Source: Adineta steineri (lineage: Eukaryota; Rotifera; Eurotatoria; Adinetida; Adinetidae). From it: a DNA stretch of 64,000 nt. A program made the translations under genes and the position numbers. Location of the stretch: contig CAJNOI010000007.1 in NCBI GenBank assembly GCA_905250115.1, positions 425,049 through 489,048 on the forward strand, in the 5' to 3' direction. This document shows positions 12,001 to 23,950 of the stretch, one piece after another. Position 1 is the stretch's first letter, and every line of letters begins with the position of its first letter. Under the pieces are notes generated by a model that was given only the letters and a program-made list of their open reading frames with translations, was not told the DNA's origin and searched no databases.

Positions 12001-13808
12001 ATGGTCGCTAAGAAACGCACGCATATCCGTCTCCTTTAGTTAGACAGATTAAGTGACTGTCATGAAAATGAACTTAGTAGATGGAGCCACATCTCTGTAA
12101 ACCTCTTTTTTCTATTTCAAAAGATTGTCATGTAATAGATCTTTTTAAGTATATACTAAATAATAGATTTGTACGATGATAAGATCAATCATTTATCTCT
12201 TTATTAATATTAAAGTAACTTACCTAATTTGATACGCTTGGGTGGTGGTGAAAAGCAACGATTGACATTATCGTTCTTTTCTACCATGTAATCCGAGTCG
12301 GGATTCTTATTATCATCATCACCATCATCATCTCTGTCGGCCAACAGCCACCAACTCGTTCCAAATCGATAGGGTAACGTTTTTCGAGCTATCTAAGTAT
12401 ACTTTACTTAGTATTATTATTGTTACTTCTGCTTTCTCTTTAATTAATTTGTTAAAATTAGGTAAATAATAATGTTGATCAGATTTAGTATATATGATGG
12501 TCGCCACGTCGATGCCGACGAAGAGAGCGCTCTTTCTACATAGAATGTATATAGTAGAGTGTGTGCGTTCTATCGCTCGTTACTCTCCTCTTCGTCATCG
12601 ACGTCGTCATTCTCTTGTTTTTGTTGTAGTCATTGAAGATGAATACAGAAAAAGAAAGGAGAGTCGAGCAAGTCAATGCAAAAGATAGAAAGAGAAAACA
12701 AACTAAATGACTATAAGGAACACATACACCACCATTTATACGTCAAGATCCGAATCAACGATTATTACTCTATCTCGACAACGAGTTATTGTACGAGAAA
12801 ATAAGAAACAATGAACGTAATAATATAACGAATAAGAAATAAGAATAAAAGCCGTCATGAGTAGATACTGGAAAGCGAGCGATGAAGAAAAAAAAGAGAA
12901 AGAGTGTATGTAAAAAAGAAAAAAACTCTCGTTTACCATATGCTAAGCGAGGCTTATACTTCTCATTAAAATGGCATCATACTCATAGTAATTGTCACAG
13001 TGACATTTTTGCGCATAGATAATAGCTATGGTAGGAATACCATTTCATATGCTACCGACCTTTATATCGTTATGTAAAGTCAGTTTTATTTCATTTATCT
13101 ATTAATCTAACTAACATTCATTGAAAAGTTTCTTTATAAAAAAAATAAACAGGAGCATTTCATATATGTTAATGTTTAGGTCAAAATGAGAACATTTTAT
13201 CAAGTGAAAAATCGTCTCAATTTGATAGCTTTTTATAAATTGAAACGACATGAGCAAATAGATTATTTCATTCACACTCTATCGATTTTAAAACGAAATG
13301 AAGCGTAATAATCTAGAAGATTACAGAACACGTTACTATCGATGACATAAAATATTTTTTATGTCTTCTGTTAATGCATATTCAGAAATAAATCACTTTA
13401 AACAATTTAGAAAGAAAAAAGAAGAAAAATGCTTTACTTTTTAAAGTTTTTTTTAACAACAAACAGTTTTATAATGAAATAAAAGTGTATTTTATATGAA
13501 GGTGTCTGACCCTAGACTCATCATCATATACTTTCTGTTTACTATACTTAAACTATATAATAACAACAACATAAAACTACAAATAATCTAGACTTTATCT
13601 GTACATCATTCTATCTTATCATATATAAACAATATTATGATAAAGAAACTTTGAGTCTTTCAAATTAGTTTATCATATTCTAGATTCATATTATATACCT
13701 ACCACTTTGACGTCCATTTGACCACGAGATAACTGTCTGTCGCACTTGTTTTACAGGCGGCAATGGTGTTTTTCGATGTCTCGATAGAACATTCGAAGGT
13801 TTCGACAT
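3022..13808 (-). CDS. PDE10A: PDE10A-type dual GAF cyclic nucleotide phosphodiesterase
   Basis: The gene has 21 coding exons in its long form, all phase-consistent: 13703-13808, 12224-12388, 8162-8473, 7967-8049, 7799-7910, 7663-7744, 7421-7526, 7266-7365, 7155-7213, 6841-6888, 6367-6477, 6028-6305, 5807-5973, 5490-5748, 5283-5433, 5071-5226, 4835-5007, then 4335-4446 or 3923-4034, then 3698-3778, 3233-3321, 3022-3169. The predicted protein is 965 aa. It hydrolyses cAMP and cGMP. The order is an N-terminal [15 protein letters not shown] region, GAF-A (about 245-390), GAF-B (about 430-590) with an NK..F..DE signature ([13 protein letters not shown]), and an HD catalytic domain (about 640-930). 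The catalytic domain has [12 protein letters not shown] and HDLDHRG metal-binding motifs. The strings [29 protein letters not shown] and [16 protein letters not shown] match PDE10A better than PDE5 or PDE11. The gene ends in QPASS before TGA. Confidence 0.93.
3923..4034 (-). CDS. PDE10A mutually exclusive exon, version B
   Basis: 112-nt exon, entered in phase 2 and left in phase 0, with an acceptor AG at 4035-4036 and a GTGTGC donor. It encodes [20 protein letters not shown] and then [18 protein letters not shown]. This is the segment of the catalytic domain holding the metal-ligand Asp of the MTACDL motif. Its length, phase and content equal those of the exon at 4335-4446, so only one of the two fits each transcript. 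This version looks closer to the family norm (KPW). Confidence 0.85.
4335..4446 (-). CDS. PDE10A mutually exclusive exon, version A
   Basis: 112-nt exon with the same entry and exit phases as the downstream duplicate. It encodes [20 protein letters not shown] and then [18 protein letters not shown]. The metal-ligand Asp is kept while neighbouring residues differ. The acceptor AG lies at 4447-4448 and the donor is GTGATT. It is open throughout with good splice sites, so it does not look like a decaying exon. Confidence 0.85.
9243..9372 (-). CDS. PDE10A alternative first exon (short isoform)
   Basis: ATG at 9372, 43 codons plus one base, then a GTACGT donor. Its phase 1 matches the acceptor of the exon at 8162-8473, so it could replace the two upstream exons and give a protein of 918 aa. 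It encodes [17 protein letters not shown], then a run of Asn from a (GTT)n repeat, then a KKK patch. The Cys-Cys pair near the start recalls the palmitoylated Cys of mammalian PDE10A2, so membrane attachment is a fair inference. It could instead be a chance open frame. Confidence 0.6.
9373..12223. other. PDE10A first-intron sequence
   Basis: About 2.8 kb between the internal first exon and the second exon of the long isoform. It is AT-rich with simple runs, and its GC-richer part (9480-10080) lies just upstream of the internal first exon, where a promoter would be expected. No further exon was recognised. Confidence 0.5.
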
Positions 13809-14379
13809 AATGTCTCTTTTAACTTGCTATTGTATAAGAATCATCACTTTTTTTCTCTATGAGCATGGTTTCTTCCATACATACATGCACACATACTTTT
13901 TTTCTCCCTCTCTCCTCCGTTTGCTTGTCGTCAACACTCACCTAAAAACACTAAACTTTGCTTCTTTTTTTTTCGACACAATGTACATATAGATGCAATT
14001 GCTATGTCTGTTCGCCTGCCGGCTGAAATAGTTGTTGGTAAACACTACCATCAATACGAAACTCTTCACTTTACAATTTTTTTCTCCTCTTGTTCTTCTT
14101 CTTTCTGGTCCATTCATCATCATCATCAACATTAATAAACATTTCTTCTTTTTTTTTTTTTGTTTCATTTTTTTCTTCGCTTTTATGATAGTTGTACTCA
14201 ATTTACACAGTTTGATGACTATATAAAATTCGAAGCAAAAGAAAAACAGCAAATAAAACTGATATATTTATTTTTATTTCTTGTTTATTTTTGTACTTCT
14301 CTTCAAGTATTTTAAAGGATATTTAGTCATTTCTTCATTCATTTCGACGATAGTTTCATGAAAGAACAACTATTTGTTT
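13809..14379. other. Short intergenic region upstream of PDE10A
   Basis: T-rich and CT-rich sequence between the long PDE10A first exon and the 3' end of the next minus-strand gene. It probably holds the distal PDE10A promoter. No coding signal was seen. Confidence 0.45.
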
Positions 14380-14753
14380 TCAATTAAATGGAATTTCATC
14401 ACCATTTTCGTTTTCCCCACCTGTCCAATGATGAGTCTTAACAAAAAAAGAAAGAAAAATATTCGAGAAATCAAATAAAATATAAACTTACAAAAACACG
14501 ATTGCGAATATAAGTAGGGTATGCTGACATACGATTACGACGAAAACGCCATTCAGTTACACCACGTTCATTTCGATCTTCGTTTAATGGACGATGATCA
14601 ATTCTGTATGATGTCTAATAACAAAAAATAGATCTAACAATTAGTCATAGTCAATTATAGATTACTTACTATAGTAATAATGCAACAAATAAGGCATAAA
14701 AGTCGAAATGCTAACCAGAAATTTCCCATAGATGATGTACCGAAAGATGGCAT
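14380..14753 (-). CDS. Small membrane or secreted protein, 87 aa
   Basis: Three exons (14670-14753, 14492-14614, 14380-14436), all phase 0 with GT-AG introns and TGA at 14380-14382. The product starts MPSFGTSSMGNFWLAFRLLC and continues with a hydrophobic stretch (LICCIITI) near residues 13-29. This could be a signal peptide or a single membrane anchor. The rest is Arg/Asn-rich (TEWRFRRNRMSAYPTYIRNR) and ends acidic (ENENGDEIPFN). I do not recognise the family. Three matching splice phases in so short a frame support a real gene. It lies upstream of PDE10A on the same strand. Confidence 0.6.
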
Positions 14754-15984
14754 ATGAAGAAGAAATGATATGATAGAATAGAAATCTTTTTGATCACACC
14801 AACAAACTAGCGTGTAGATGTAAACGAAACGTCGATGATCAAAACAAAAACTGATGCATCACTCGATTGGATTTGACAAATAATAAAATATTTATTATTG
14901 AAAGAGAAAATAAATAGTTTAATTTCTCGATGGAATTATATCTTTGCCTATTTTTCATTCAATTCTTAGCAAAAAGAAGTGAAGATCTAATTCATTTTGT
15001 TTTTTGACCTCGATAAAAAAAACAAAAAGAATATTGAGCGCTATCCATAACACAAGATGAATATTCTTTTATTCCCATTGTATGTAGAGAATAAATCATA
15101 CGCATTCTTATTGTTTATTTCCTCCAGGTGTCGGATATATTTTCTCATGGAAGGAAAAAGTAATCATGCATATCAAAATTATTTTATAAACAATGATACT
15201 TCCATTTCTTAAAGTTGCAATGACGATTATTTGTTGTTATTATTATTGTTTTATGAGATATTGATATAGTGAGTATTCAAGTATTATCTGATAATAAATA
15301 ATTCTTGACTGTTATGTGAATATAATGTATCATGAGATACTTCACAAATGTTTTATTAACTTCGTACTCAACGATCTAATTTAGTTGAATGATTCTATTG
15401 TTATATATTTAATAAAATTGACATTAAATCATTTAATTAAAAAATAATTTTTATATACATTCTTTTAAACATATATGATATTATTAGTACGTATAACTTG
15501 CAAATTTTAGCTTCTATTATTATTATTAGTATTGATTTTTTCTTCCGATTCAAGTAGATTTATTTATTATTCCTTTTATGTTTATCATCATGATTTATTA
15601 TAGAATATCTGATCTGAATGTATTAAATCATTAGTATATGTATATACTTCTATGTCATTGAAAATGCTTTTTTCTGTTATTATTATTCTTATCTTGAGCA
15701 TTTATTTCCATAGAGTTAAATTCGTTATATTATCTAATATTTTGAAAAACTAAGTACAGTTTATAGATCTCCATCTTCTACGGCGATGAATACATCAAAG
15801 TAGATTAGATTACAAACAAATAAAAAGAAAAGATTTTCATCAGTTTTTTTTCACCCAAGGATCATCTATTATTATCCTATAAAAAAAAAACTTTGTGTAA
15901 AGCTTCCTGTGCACGAACATTAGTGATTTGTTGTGAGGGTTGCATGATAGTTATAGAACTACAATTATATCCAACTCTTTTTTT

Positions 15985-16084
15985 NNNNNNNNNNNNNNNN
16001 NNNNNNNNNNNNNNNNNNNNNNNNNNNNNNNNNNNNNNNNNNNNNNNNNNNNNNNNNNNNNNNNNNNNNNNNNNNNNNNNNNNN
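15985..16084. other. Assembly gap (100 N)
   Basis: Exactly 100 consecutive N, the usual placeholder for a scaffold gap of unknown size. Distances across it are unreliable. Confidence 0.98.
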
Positions 16085-16225
16085 TCTATGAAAGAAATTT
16101 TCGCTCTAAATATACGAAAACTTTTTTATTCTTTTCTAGTCTTTTCTAGACTTTTCTTTTTCTTATTCACCGTACTGTGTGAACCCTTCGTAGTATAACG
16201 CGTAAGAAAAAAAAGATTAGAATGG

Positions 16226-16369
16226 AAAAAGGAGGGCGGGGGGAGGGGCGATAAGCGAATAAATCAGCCCTTTTTAAAGATTTGTCGTGATAACACCGGT
16301 CAGATAACCTCTGAACTCAGCAGAATTTTCATGGGGCCGATTTCATCAGTTATCGACCCCCTCCTTTTT
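16226..16369. repeat. Imperfect inverted repeat, MITE-like
   Basis: The left end AAAAAGGAGGG...CGATAA and right end TTATCGACCCCCTCCTTTTT are imperfect reverse complements around a ~95-bp core. The core is much richer in G+C than its surroundings. It may be a small non-autonomous transposon or a hairpin. No target-site duplication could be fixed by eye. Confidence 0.4.
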
Positions 16370-17887
16370 GTATATTTATGGAGATAATTTCTTTCATAAA
16401 AACAATACCGTACGATTTCCTTATCTGATTAAATTTCAGCATACAAGGTGAGAATACTACTGCCTAGACCTTTGAGCTTTTTTTTGAGAAAATTACGTGC
16501 CATCTTCGAAAATAAAAGTTGTAAAGTCAAAATATAAGCGATCTTTTAATATTTTTGTGTAGTTCAGTAGCTCTTATAAGTACATTCATAGTCATCGTAT
16601 TAATACTTGTCTTCGTCGTCTTTTTTTTCATACATATATCCGAACCAGCTGTGGATTGCATGATATTTTCCTTCTTCTATAAAGAATTTCAAACGCTATC
16701 TTTTGATGAAAAAAAGTGCACTTCAACTAAGAAGAAAAGAGAAATTGTATAAATACTAATAGCACAATTTTTTATGTGACATCTCTTATATAACTTAACA
16801 TAGAATTAAGAAAACATGCAAGAGATACAATTCTTAATTAATGCTTAACTTGATTTTGAAATTCATTGATTAATAATATACACACCCTGCCCAATAACTT
16901 TCAAATCAAGTAGACATTATTTTGTCTACTTTTATATAGACGATATACTGTGATGTTAGTCATGGTAATAGTATGATTCAAACAAATGATTAGAATATCG
17001 TTATTTTTTTTTTACTTATTCTTAAAAGATAATAACTAATCGTAGATCTATTTATATCTGAATGTATAAAAAAATTCGTATCGGTTAAGATTTTTCTCTC
17101 TTGTTCATTATGTATTGTATGTAATCCTTGACATATATTGTTATTTTTATTTTTAAAATAACAACAGCTATGAATCTTTGCATAAACAATAAAATAATAA
17201 ATTAAATTTTGAAATCAAATGTCTATACAACAAACTTTTTCTGTCGGCTATTAATAGTGAAAAAAAAAGATTTTTTTTTCTCTATAAATCATAGTTATAT
17301 AAATAGCGAATATTAGTTCTACAATGATATGAAATTGAGTCATTCAAATGGTATGTGACACAGACAAGTCAAGAAAATAAACTTTTTTTTCTTTTTCTTT
17401 CATACGTCATCAACGACAATCTAGGCATCATCAACGATCAAATATATAGAACGAAAATTGATGTAAATATATTAGTATGAAAATTTTTCCAATGATAATT
17501 TTATCTTCTTTGAATGTAATCCAATCTAATTTTTCTTTTACAATAATAAGAGAATAAAGAACGAATGTAAGCAAGTGAAAATAAAACCCACGTATTCTAT
17601 ACTCAGAAACAATTCGGACGATAGTCAATCGTCTGTGAATCATTTTTTCCTTTTCTTCTTCTTCTTCTTCTTATTTTCTCTCTCTCTCTCCGTCTGTTCC
17701 TTTACCGATAATAAATAGACATTGAGCCTGGCTAGTTTTAGTCATACTAGCGGATGGTTGTGACGAGAAAGGCATAATTTATCGAAAGCGTAAGTGATTT
17801 TTTTATAATACACTCTTTGATTTTAATCGATTGTTTCATGCTGTTATTTATTTACAGTTTGACAATCGCAATTAGCGATCATTAAAC

Positions 17888-19098
17888 ATGACCACGAGTA
17901 TAGATATTGCGGTCTGTCTTGATCGCTCATCATCAATTGCATTTTATTCCAAACAAATTCGTTTAAGTCTTCGTTCAATTTTAAACAGAGCTCTATCATG
18001 TCATCAAAGTGATGTTCGTATGGCATTAATTGAATTTCAATCACATTCACATCATTGGCGAACAAATATACATCCATTTACTTCATCGGGTGATGAATTT
18101 CACGAATGGATTGATGCTATCGAAATTGAAAACGGAAATCTCAATGAAAACAAAGCAATTGGTAAAAAATAAAATAAATAATTTTTTTTATAATATTTTT
18201 TTTTCGTTAATTTAGTCGATGCACTTGGCGCAACTTTAACACTTGATTGGCGTCCTAATGTAAGTCATATTTATCTTTATTTTTGATCAAATATATATCT
18301 TTTTCTCTTTTTATAAAGAATAATATCAATCGATATCATGAAAAACTCGTAATTTTGATTACAGATGGTGCTCCATGTAGTTTACTTGATGATACATGTG
18401 CTTGTAATAGTAATGATCTTTGGCGATTATCTGATGAATTTGAAAAACAAGATATTACATTAGTTGTTATTGGTATTGAACCAAGTATTATAATTTACGA
18501 TGATTTCTATTGTGCATTAGCAAATAAAACAGGTAAGAAAAAGAGAAAAAAAAAACATTTCGTATTTTTATAACTTTATATCGTAAAAACTTCAGGTGGT
18601 ATTTATCTTCCATTTATCAATGCAACACGTGTTCTTTCTTCTGTTATTCAACGAGCCATATTAGGAGAAGACACATTATCACAATTATTTCGTCGGCTTG
18701 ATATTCATAATGATATTGAATATAATTCTCTATATCATTACAAGTATGTACAAAAAAGAGTAGATTTTATGATGGAATATTGTCGAACAATGGCTGATAT
18801 TCGAAAATGGTTATATCCAGTTCATCATCCATCAACAGAATATATTACTGGTGGAATGAATGTTGATGATGATGATGATAATTTCGAACCTGGTTCTCCA
18901 TCATTGGAAACAAATTATTTGTTATGTCCAAGTATTAACATTTATTTTACTCCAATAACCGATGATGAAGGTTATCGAACAAGATTGCCGACGACGGCAT
19001 CAGGCGACTCAAGTTATAATGTGGTTGGCTCATCACCTGTTTCATCAATTCGTACGGATTTGGATTTGTATAGTGAAATTGACGATGACTGCTTTTAA
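17888..19098 (+). CDS. von Willebrand factor A domain protein, paralogue 1
   Basis: Exons 17888-18161, 18216-18259, 18319-18532 and 18596-19098 give 344 aa, and phases agree. The vWA fold starts at residue 1 (SIDIAVCLDRSSSIAF). The DxSxS part of the MIDAS metal site is intact (DRSSS), and the later strand with LITDGAPC is present. There is no signal peptide, so the protein is probably cytoplasmic. The C-terminal third (GGIYLPFINATRVLSSVI onward) follows the last helix and ends in an acidic, Ser-rich tail (VDDDDDNFEPGSPS, DLYSEIDDDCF). The next gene is a paralogue with the same intron positions. A spliced 5' leader ending in TTTACAG lies 30 bp before the ATG. Confidence 0.8.
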
Positions 19099-21048
19099 AA
19101 AAAAAAAAACTTTTTACCCGTTAGTTATTTTTCTTCTCTTTCAAATAGTATTTTCGACTCTCAAATAGAAGAAATCAAGATTTTTATAGTAGAATTAAAC
19201 ATTCTCTCTTTTCTCCTTTACCTTACACTATTTATATTATATTTCCCTGTTTTGTGTATGCATTCATTAAGACTTAATTTGTCTTCTTTCATTTCTTTCA
19301 TTATTATAATTAAACAAGAAGATGTGACTTTCGCTTCTTTTCATTTATTGATTCTTTCGCTTACTTTACGAATGTTATTTTTGTTGCGTGCTACATTTTT
19401 TTCTGCTATTTAGAACGTTCGTTTTTCTAACCTTTTTTTTCTCTATTACATATGTTCTCGTTTGTATCTTTATCTACATTTTGATTAACACATGCCCTTC
19501 GTTGTTCATATTCACGAAGATATATCATTGTAAGGAAAATAACATTTATATGATGTTAAAAAAAAAAGAAAAGAGATTAATAGAACAGCATTTTTTCGAT
19601 CTTATTTTTTTTTAAACTTTTGAACAAAAAAAAATAAATTTTAACGATCTAAATCAATTATTAATTAATTTGTTTATACATAAAAAAGAAATCAATTTCA
19701 TCTGTTAATTGTCTATTATGAATAATGCGTAATGATAAGATCGGTAAAGACATTACGAACATTTATTTTTTTACATTACATTTGAGAAGAAAAAATGAAA
19801 ACATTTGGGGTTTCCTATTGTGAAATAGCCACAATATCTTTCTTCCGCTAGAATAATTGGTTTTATCCAGTATGTCATTCTTATACTAAGAGAAAAGAAC
19901 GTATATTTATTTAACGTGATATCTTCTGAATCATTTTTGTAAGAAAGCTGACTCATCGATTTACTGCAATACGAAAGAAAGATTGTTAGCCTTTATAATG
20001 ATGGTTGTTTAATTTTATTAAGATAATATATCAAAAATATAAATAGTGTATAATATATTTTTTTATTTTGAAATAACTATTTTTCTATTGCAAATAATAA
20101 TAGTTAAGATACTGTATAGTACAATAGACATTGTTTTGATTTAAAAACAAAACAAAAATAGTTTGCATAAACAATGCATGTATGAAAAAATTTCTTCTGA
20201 TAAGTATCGTCATAAAAATATTTATTTTATTACTTATGTATGATGTGAAGAGTTACATAAAATGCCGCCACCTGTTGAATCTTGTTGTTAATTGATCACA
20301 TCCGTGCTCATCTTATTAATCACTGATTTCGATAGAAGTGAAAAACGTGACACGTTTTATTAAGAATAATTTGAATTAGACTAAAAGAGCACACCGGATG
20401 ATTTTGTCTGGAGAATATCAAGAGAAATGATGTAATTGGTCTGCCTATACTTTAATACATGGCATCATCTAGTCGAAAAAAAAACATCTATATACTTATG
20501 TTGCTAGATTTTTCATAGAAAATTTATTTAAATAGTAGATCATCCAATTGAACTTTGTTATCTTATATTTTGTTGTTATTTATTTTCATAACAGAAAATC
20601 ATATGGAAATCAGCTGTGTATGTTATTGCGTCATACTTCTAACGCAAAGCAAAGTCCATAATGACTAACGCACATAACTATGTATTTGTACAATGTATTA
20701 CAACAATTTCATATTTTCTTTAAAAGAAAATGGTAGAGTTGTCGTTCTCTCTTTATAAATAGTCGCCCTATATAAATTGATACGTATTCTTAGAAGTTCT
20801 TTTAGTATATACAATCACTACATCTCTCTTTTTTTCTTTCCTTTGTTGACTACTACACCGTATACATCTTTTTTTTTCTCTTTCGTCTTACTCAGTCACT
20901 CGGCGGCGTTCGTCTTGTATTTCTCTCTCCCTCTCCTATCTACTACTAATAATCTAGCAATTCGAGAGACTAAACAAAACATATTATTAAATGTTAAAAA
21001 CATTTTTATCTTTTATTATTCTATTTTATTTTTTAGCTGATAGTTATC
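19099..21048. other. Intergenic region between vWA paralogues
   Basis: About 1.9 kb, AT-rich, with T- and A-runs. An acceptor-like TTTTTTTAG lies about 12 bp upstream of the next ATG. No gene was seen. Confidence 0.5.
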
Positions 21049-22005
21049 ATGTCGTACTCCACTATGACTGAATCAATGGACATTGCCTTTGTTATGGCTG
21101 ATACATCATTAAGAGATCCTTTTTTCCCAAATGTAAAACATATGGTTTTATCGATTATTAATCCTTTATTACAACAAAATTATGATATTCGTTTTCGTTT
21201 AATCAAATTTAATTCTGGTAATGGCATACCAACAATATCAACAGTATATCCGTTTACAGATTCATCTGAAATTTTTCAACAATGGCTTCGTACTGGTGAT
21301 GATGGAGCTATAGGAGCAAATACTCAAAATATAACTATCTGTAAGATATTATTTTTTTACGATCGAAGTTTTTTCTTTTACGTATCTATTTTTAGGTGAT
21401 GCATTACGAGAAGCTCTTAATTCTGAATGGCGTACAGGAGTAAGAATTTTTTTTTAATAACTAAATGAAGCTTATTTTCTATTACGTTTATTTACAGGAT
21501 TCTAATCGATGCCATGAAAATGTTGTTTTTTTGGTTACAGACAATGTTCCATGTCCATATTTACTTAATACAACCGATAATCGTAATTATAATCGTTTAT
21601 GTGCTTGTGATAATCTCTGGACAATTTCTAATGCATTTGTTAAAAAGAATATTACATTAATGGTTGTAGGTGTTGGTCAGATTACTAGTATATGTGATAG
21701 TTTATACGGTTCGATAGCTAAAAATACAGGTAAATGTTTTCTTTTTATCATACTTTTATTTTAATATGTAATTTATTTGTTCAGGTGGAGAATATATTCC
21801 TTTAATAAATGCAATCCATGTTTTGCATTTGGTACTTCAATCAATTTTAATAGAAGGTGATACATTGCTACAAGCACTTCGTCATATAAAACAAGAAGAA
21901 TTCGAAAGAAATTCATCCTATTGTTGTTCAGTAATACAAATTGCAGATTCTTCTAGCATGAAGCACCGTCATATAGCAGCTTGGTTACCCAATCATTTAC
22001 AATGA
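21049..22005 (+). CDS. von Willebrand factor A domain protein, paralogue 2
   Basis: Exons 21049-21340, 21396-21439, 21498-21729 and 21785-22005 give 262 aa. Intron positions and phases equal those of the upstream paralogue, including an identical 44-nt second exon, so this is a tandem duplicate. The vWA core is recognisable (MDIAFVMADTSLRD, VVFLVTDNVPCPY). The MIDAS motif reads DTSLR in place of DxSxS and TDN in place of TDG, so metal-dependent binding may be weakened or lost. The C-terminal tail is shorter than in paralogue 1. It may act as a non-binding partner or have a new ligand; both are inference. Confidence 0.8.
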
Positions 22006-22547
22006 ATTAATTATTATATTTACGAGGATGATGCATCTATCAGTTTATTTTTAGTATTTCGTCTTTTATTTTTCTAAAACAGTAAAAAAAACAATTTTTT
22101 TGTAATAGTAAATGCTACTATCAACGATGGTTATGAATGCTTGATTAATATATTGTTATTTTTTTACTCTTTAAGAAATAAAAAAAAATGATTGGTTCAC
22201 TTTTGATCCATTAATTTATATTGATATTAATAGCTAGTGTCATCTATAGAAAGTCTTCTTTAAATTAATTGAATATGAATAATTCCGGATTTATTTCTAT
22301 GAAATATTTTATTAAAATAAATAGTTTTTCTTATCAATGAAATAATTCTTTTTTATAAATTAATCTTGTATATTAATACACCAATCAGAACTATTTTGAT
22401 TATGATGTTGTTTATTTGTTAGTGTACTATTGCATTTATTTATTCATTTTCAAATGAGAAGAATTGGATCAGTCTTTTTTTACTTTTTGAATATATAGAA
22501 ATTTTGATTAAGAAAATATTTCATATTTTAGATCGCATTAGGCAAAC
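22006..22547. other. Intergenic region upstream of RPS9
   Basis: AT-rich, with poly(A)-signal-like AATAAA (22178) for the vWA gene. A TTTTAG acceptor-like site lies 17 bp before the RPS9 ATG. No gene seen. Confidence 0.5.
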
Positions 22548-23316
22548 ATGCCGCGCGTTCCGCTTGTCTATAACAAGACCTATTCGACACCTCGTCGTCC
22601 ATATGAAAAAGAACGTCTCGATCAAGAACTCGAACTTATCGGAAAATTCGGTTTACGAAACAAACGTGAAGTATGGCGTGTTCGTTATACATTGGCTAAA
22701 ATTCGTAAAGCTGCCCGTGAATTATTAACACTCGATGAAAGAGAACCAAAACGATTATTTGAGGGTTAGTTATAATAGGAAAATTCTTTTTTTTCTATTA
22801 TAAACTTAACATAATTTATTTCTTATTTTAAGGTAATGCTTTACTTCGTCGTCTTGTTCGAATTGGTGTACTTGATGAATCTAAAATGAAACTCGATTAC
22901 GTTTTGGGTTTAAAAGTTGAAGATTTTTTGGAACGACGTCTTCAAACACAACTTTTACGACTTGCTCTCGCTAAAAGTATTCATCATGCACGTGTACTTA
23001 TTCGACAACGTCATATTCGGTAAGATAAATAGAATTTAATAGTAGATATTTATTTATTTTTCATCTTCTTTATTAAATAGTGTACGTAAACAAGTGGTTA
23101 ATATTCCATCATTCATTGTTCGACTTGATTCACAAAAACATATTGATTTTGCTCTTCGTTCACCATTATCCAGCGGTGGTCGACCAGGTATGTTCTCTTA
23201 AATATTAAAATTTCTTTAACTAACATTATATTTCTTTTTAAGGTCGCGTTAAACGAAAAAATATGCGAAAAGGCGAAAAAGGTGCCAAAGAAGATGAAGA
23301 TGCCGATGAAGATTAA
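22548..23316 (+). CDS. RPS9: 40S ribosomal protein S9 (uS4)
   Basis: Exons 22548-22764, 22833-23019, 23081-23187 and 23243-23316 give 194 aa, the same length as human RPS9. The start [20 protein letters not shown], the S4 RNA-binding domain ([40 protein letters not shown]) and the basic-then-acidic tail ([15 protein letters not shown]) are all typical. uS4 binds 18S rRNA in the small-subunit body and helps form the mRNA entry tunnel. Identification is secure. High expression is expected. Confidence 0.97.
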
Positions 23317-23950
23317 ACCTTATTCGAATAAACATACACACAAACAAACAAATTATTCAACAAGACAGTCATTAATGACTACCATCTTTTCTTTTTTTTG
23401 TAATTGTGTTGTATGTGTTCTTGTTTTTGTCGACGTGATTGTCATCGAATACAAGATTAAAGAAAAAAGAAGAAAATAACCGATGTATTCTCTAAATAGA
23501 GAAGAAAAGATTTTAATTATTTTTTCATTTTTTCATCTATAACAATATTTCGAAATAGGATAGAGATGTTTCCAATTGAGTATTGTCTGAATATATTGAT
23601 AGAGAAATTCATTAATATTTTTATTTAAGAAGTATTTCTTCGTTACATGTGAGAAAACAAAATGATGCAATAATTACGCTAAGATCTTTTAAGGTACTAA
23701 TTAATTTATACACGAGTATTTTCCTACCAGAAAGGTTTTGATAGTAGTCCTATAACATATTTATTCCATTACTTCCTTAAGTAAATTAGACAATATAAAG
23801 TTTTCTTTAGTATTATGATTTACATAGACATCTATCATTTCTATTAGATAGTATCTTTAATCCATTGAATACCTTTAATAATCCAAAATTATCAATCAAA
23901 TAATATTCTGGTGTAATAATCGTTTATAGAAAACTTTTCTTTGTCTGATC
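23317..23950. other. Intergenic region between RPS9 and ADCK2
   Basis: AT-rich, no coding signal. An acceptor-like TTTATAG lies about 20 bp before the next ATG. Confidence 0.5.

Larger units (their letters stand above)
14754..17887. other. Intergenic region with assembly gap and a small inverted repeat
   Basis: About 3.1 kb of AT-rich sequence. It contains the N run (15985-16084), the GC-richer inverted repeat at 16226-16369, and probably the 5' UTR of the next gene, with a non-coding intron at about 17790-17857 ending TTTACAG. No convincing coding frame. Confidence 0.5.

Noticed and set aside
12494-12939. Arg-rich plus-strand and Phe/Ser-rich minus-strand frames
   Set aside because: No family resemblance. 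They lie in the PDE10A first intron and show compositional bias only.
13938-14252. Lys/Met-rich minus-strand frame and Phe-rich plus-strand frame
   Set aside because: Products of poly-T and CAT-triplet runs on opposite strands.
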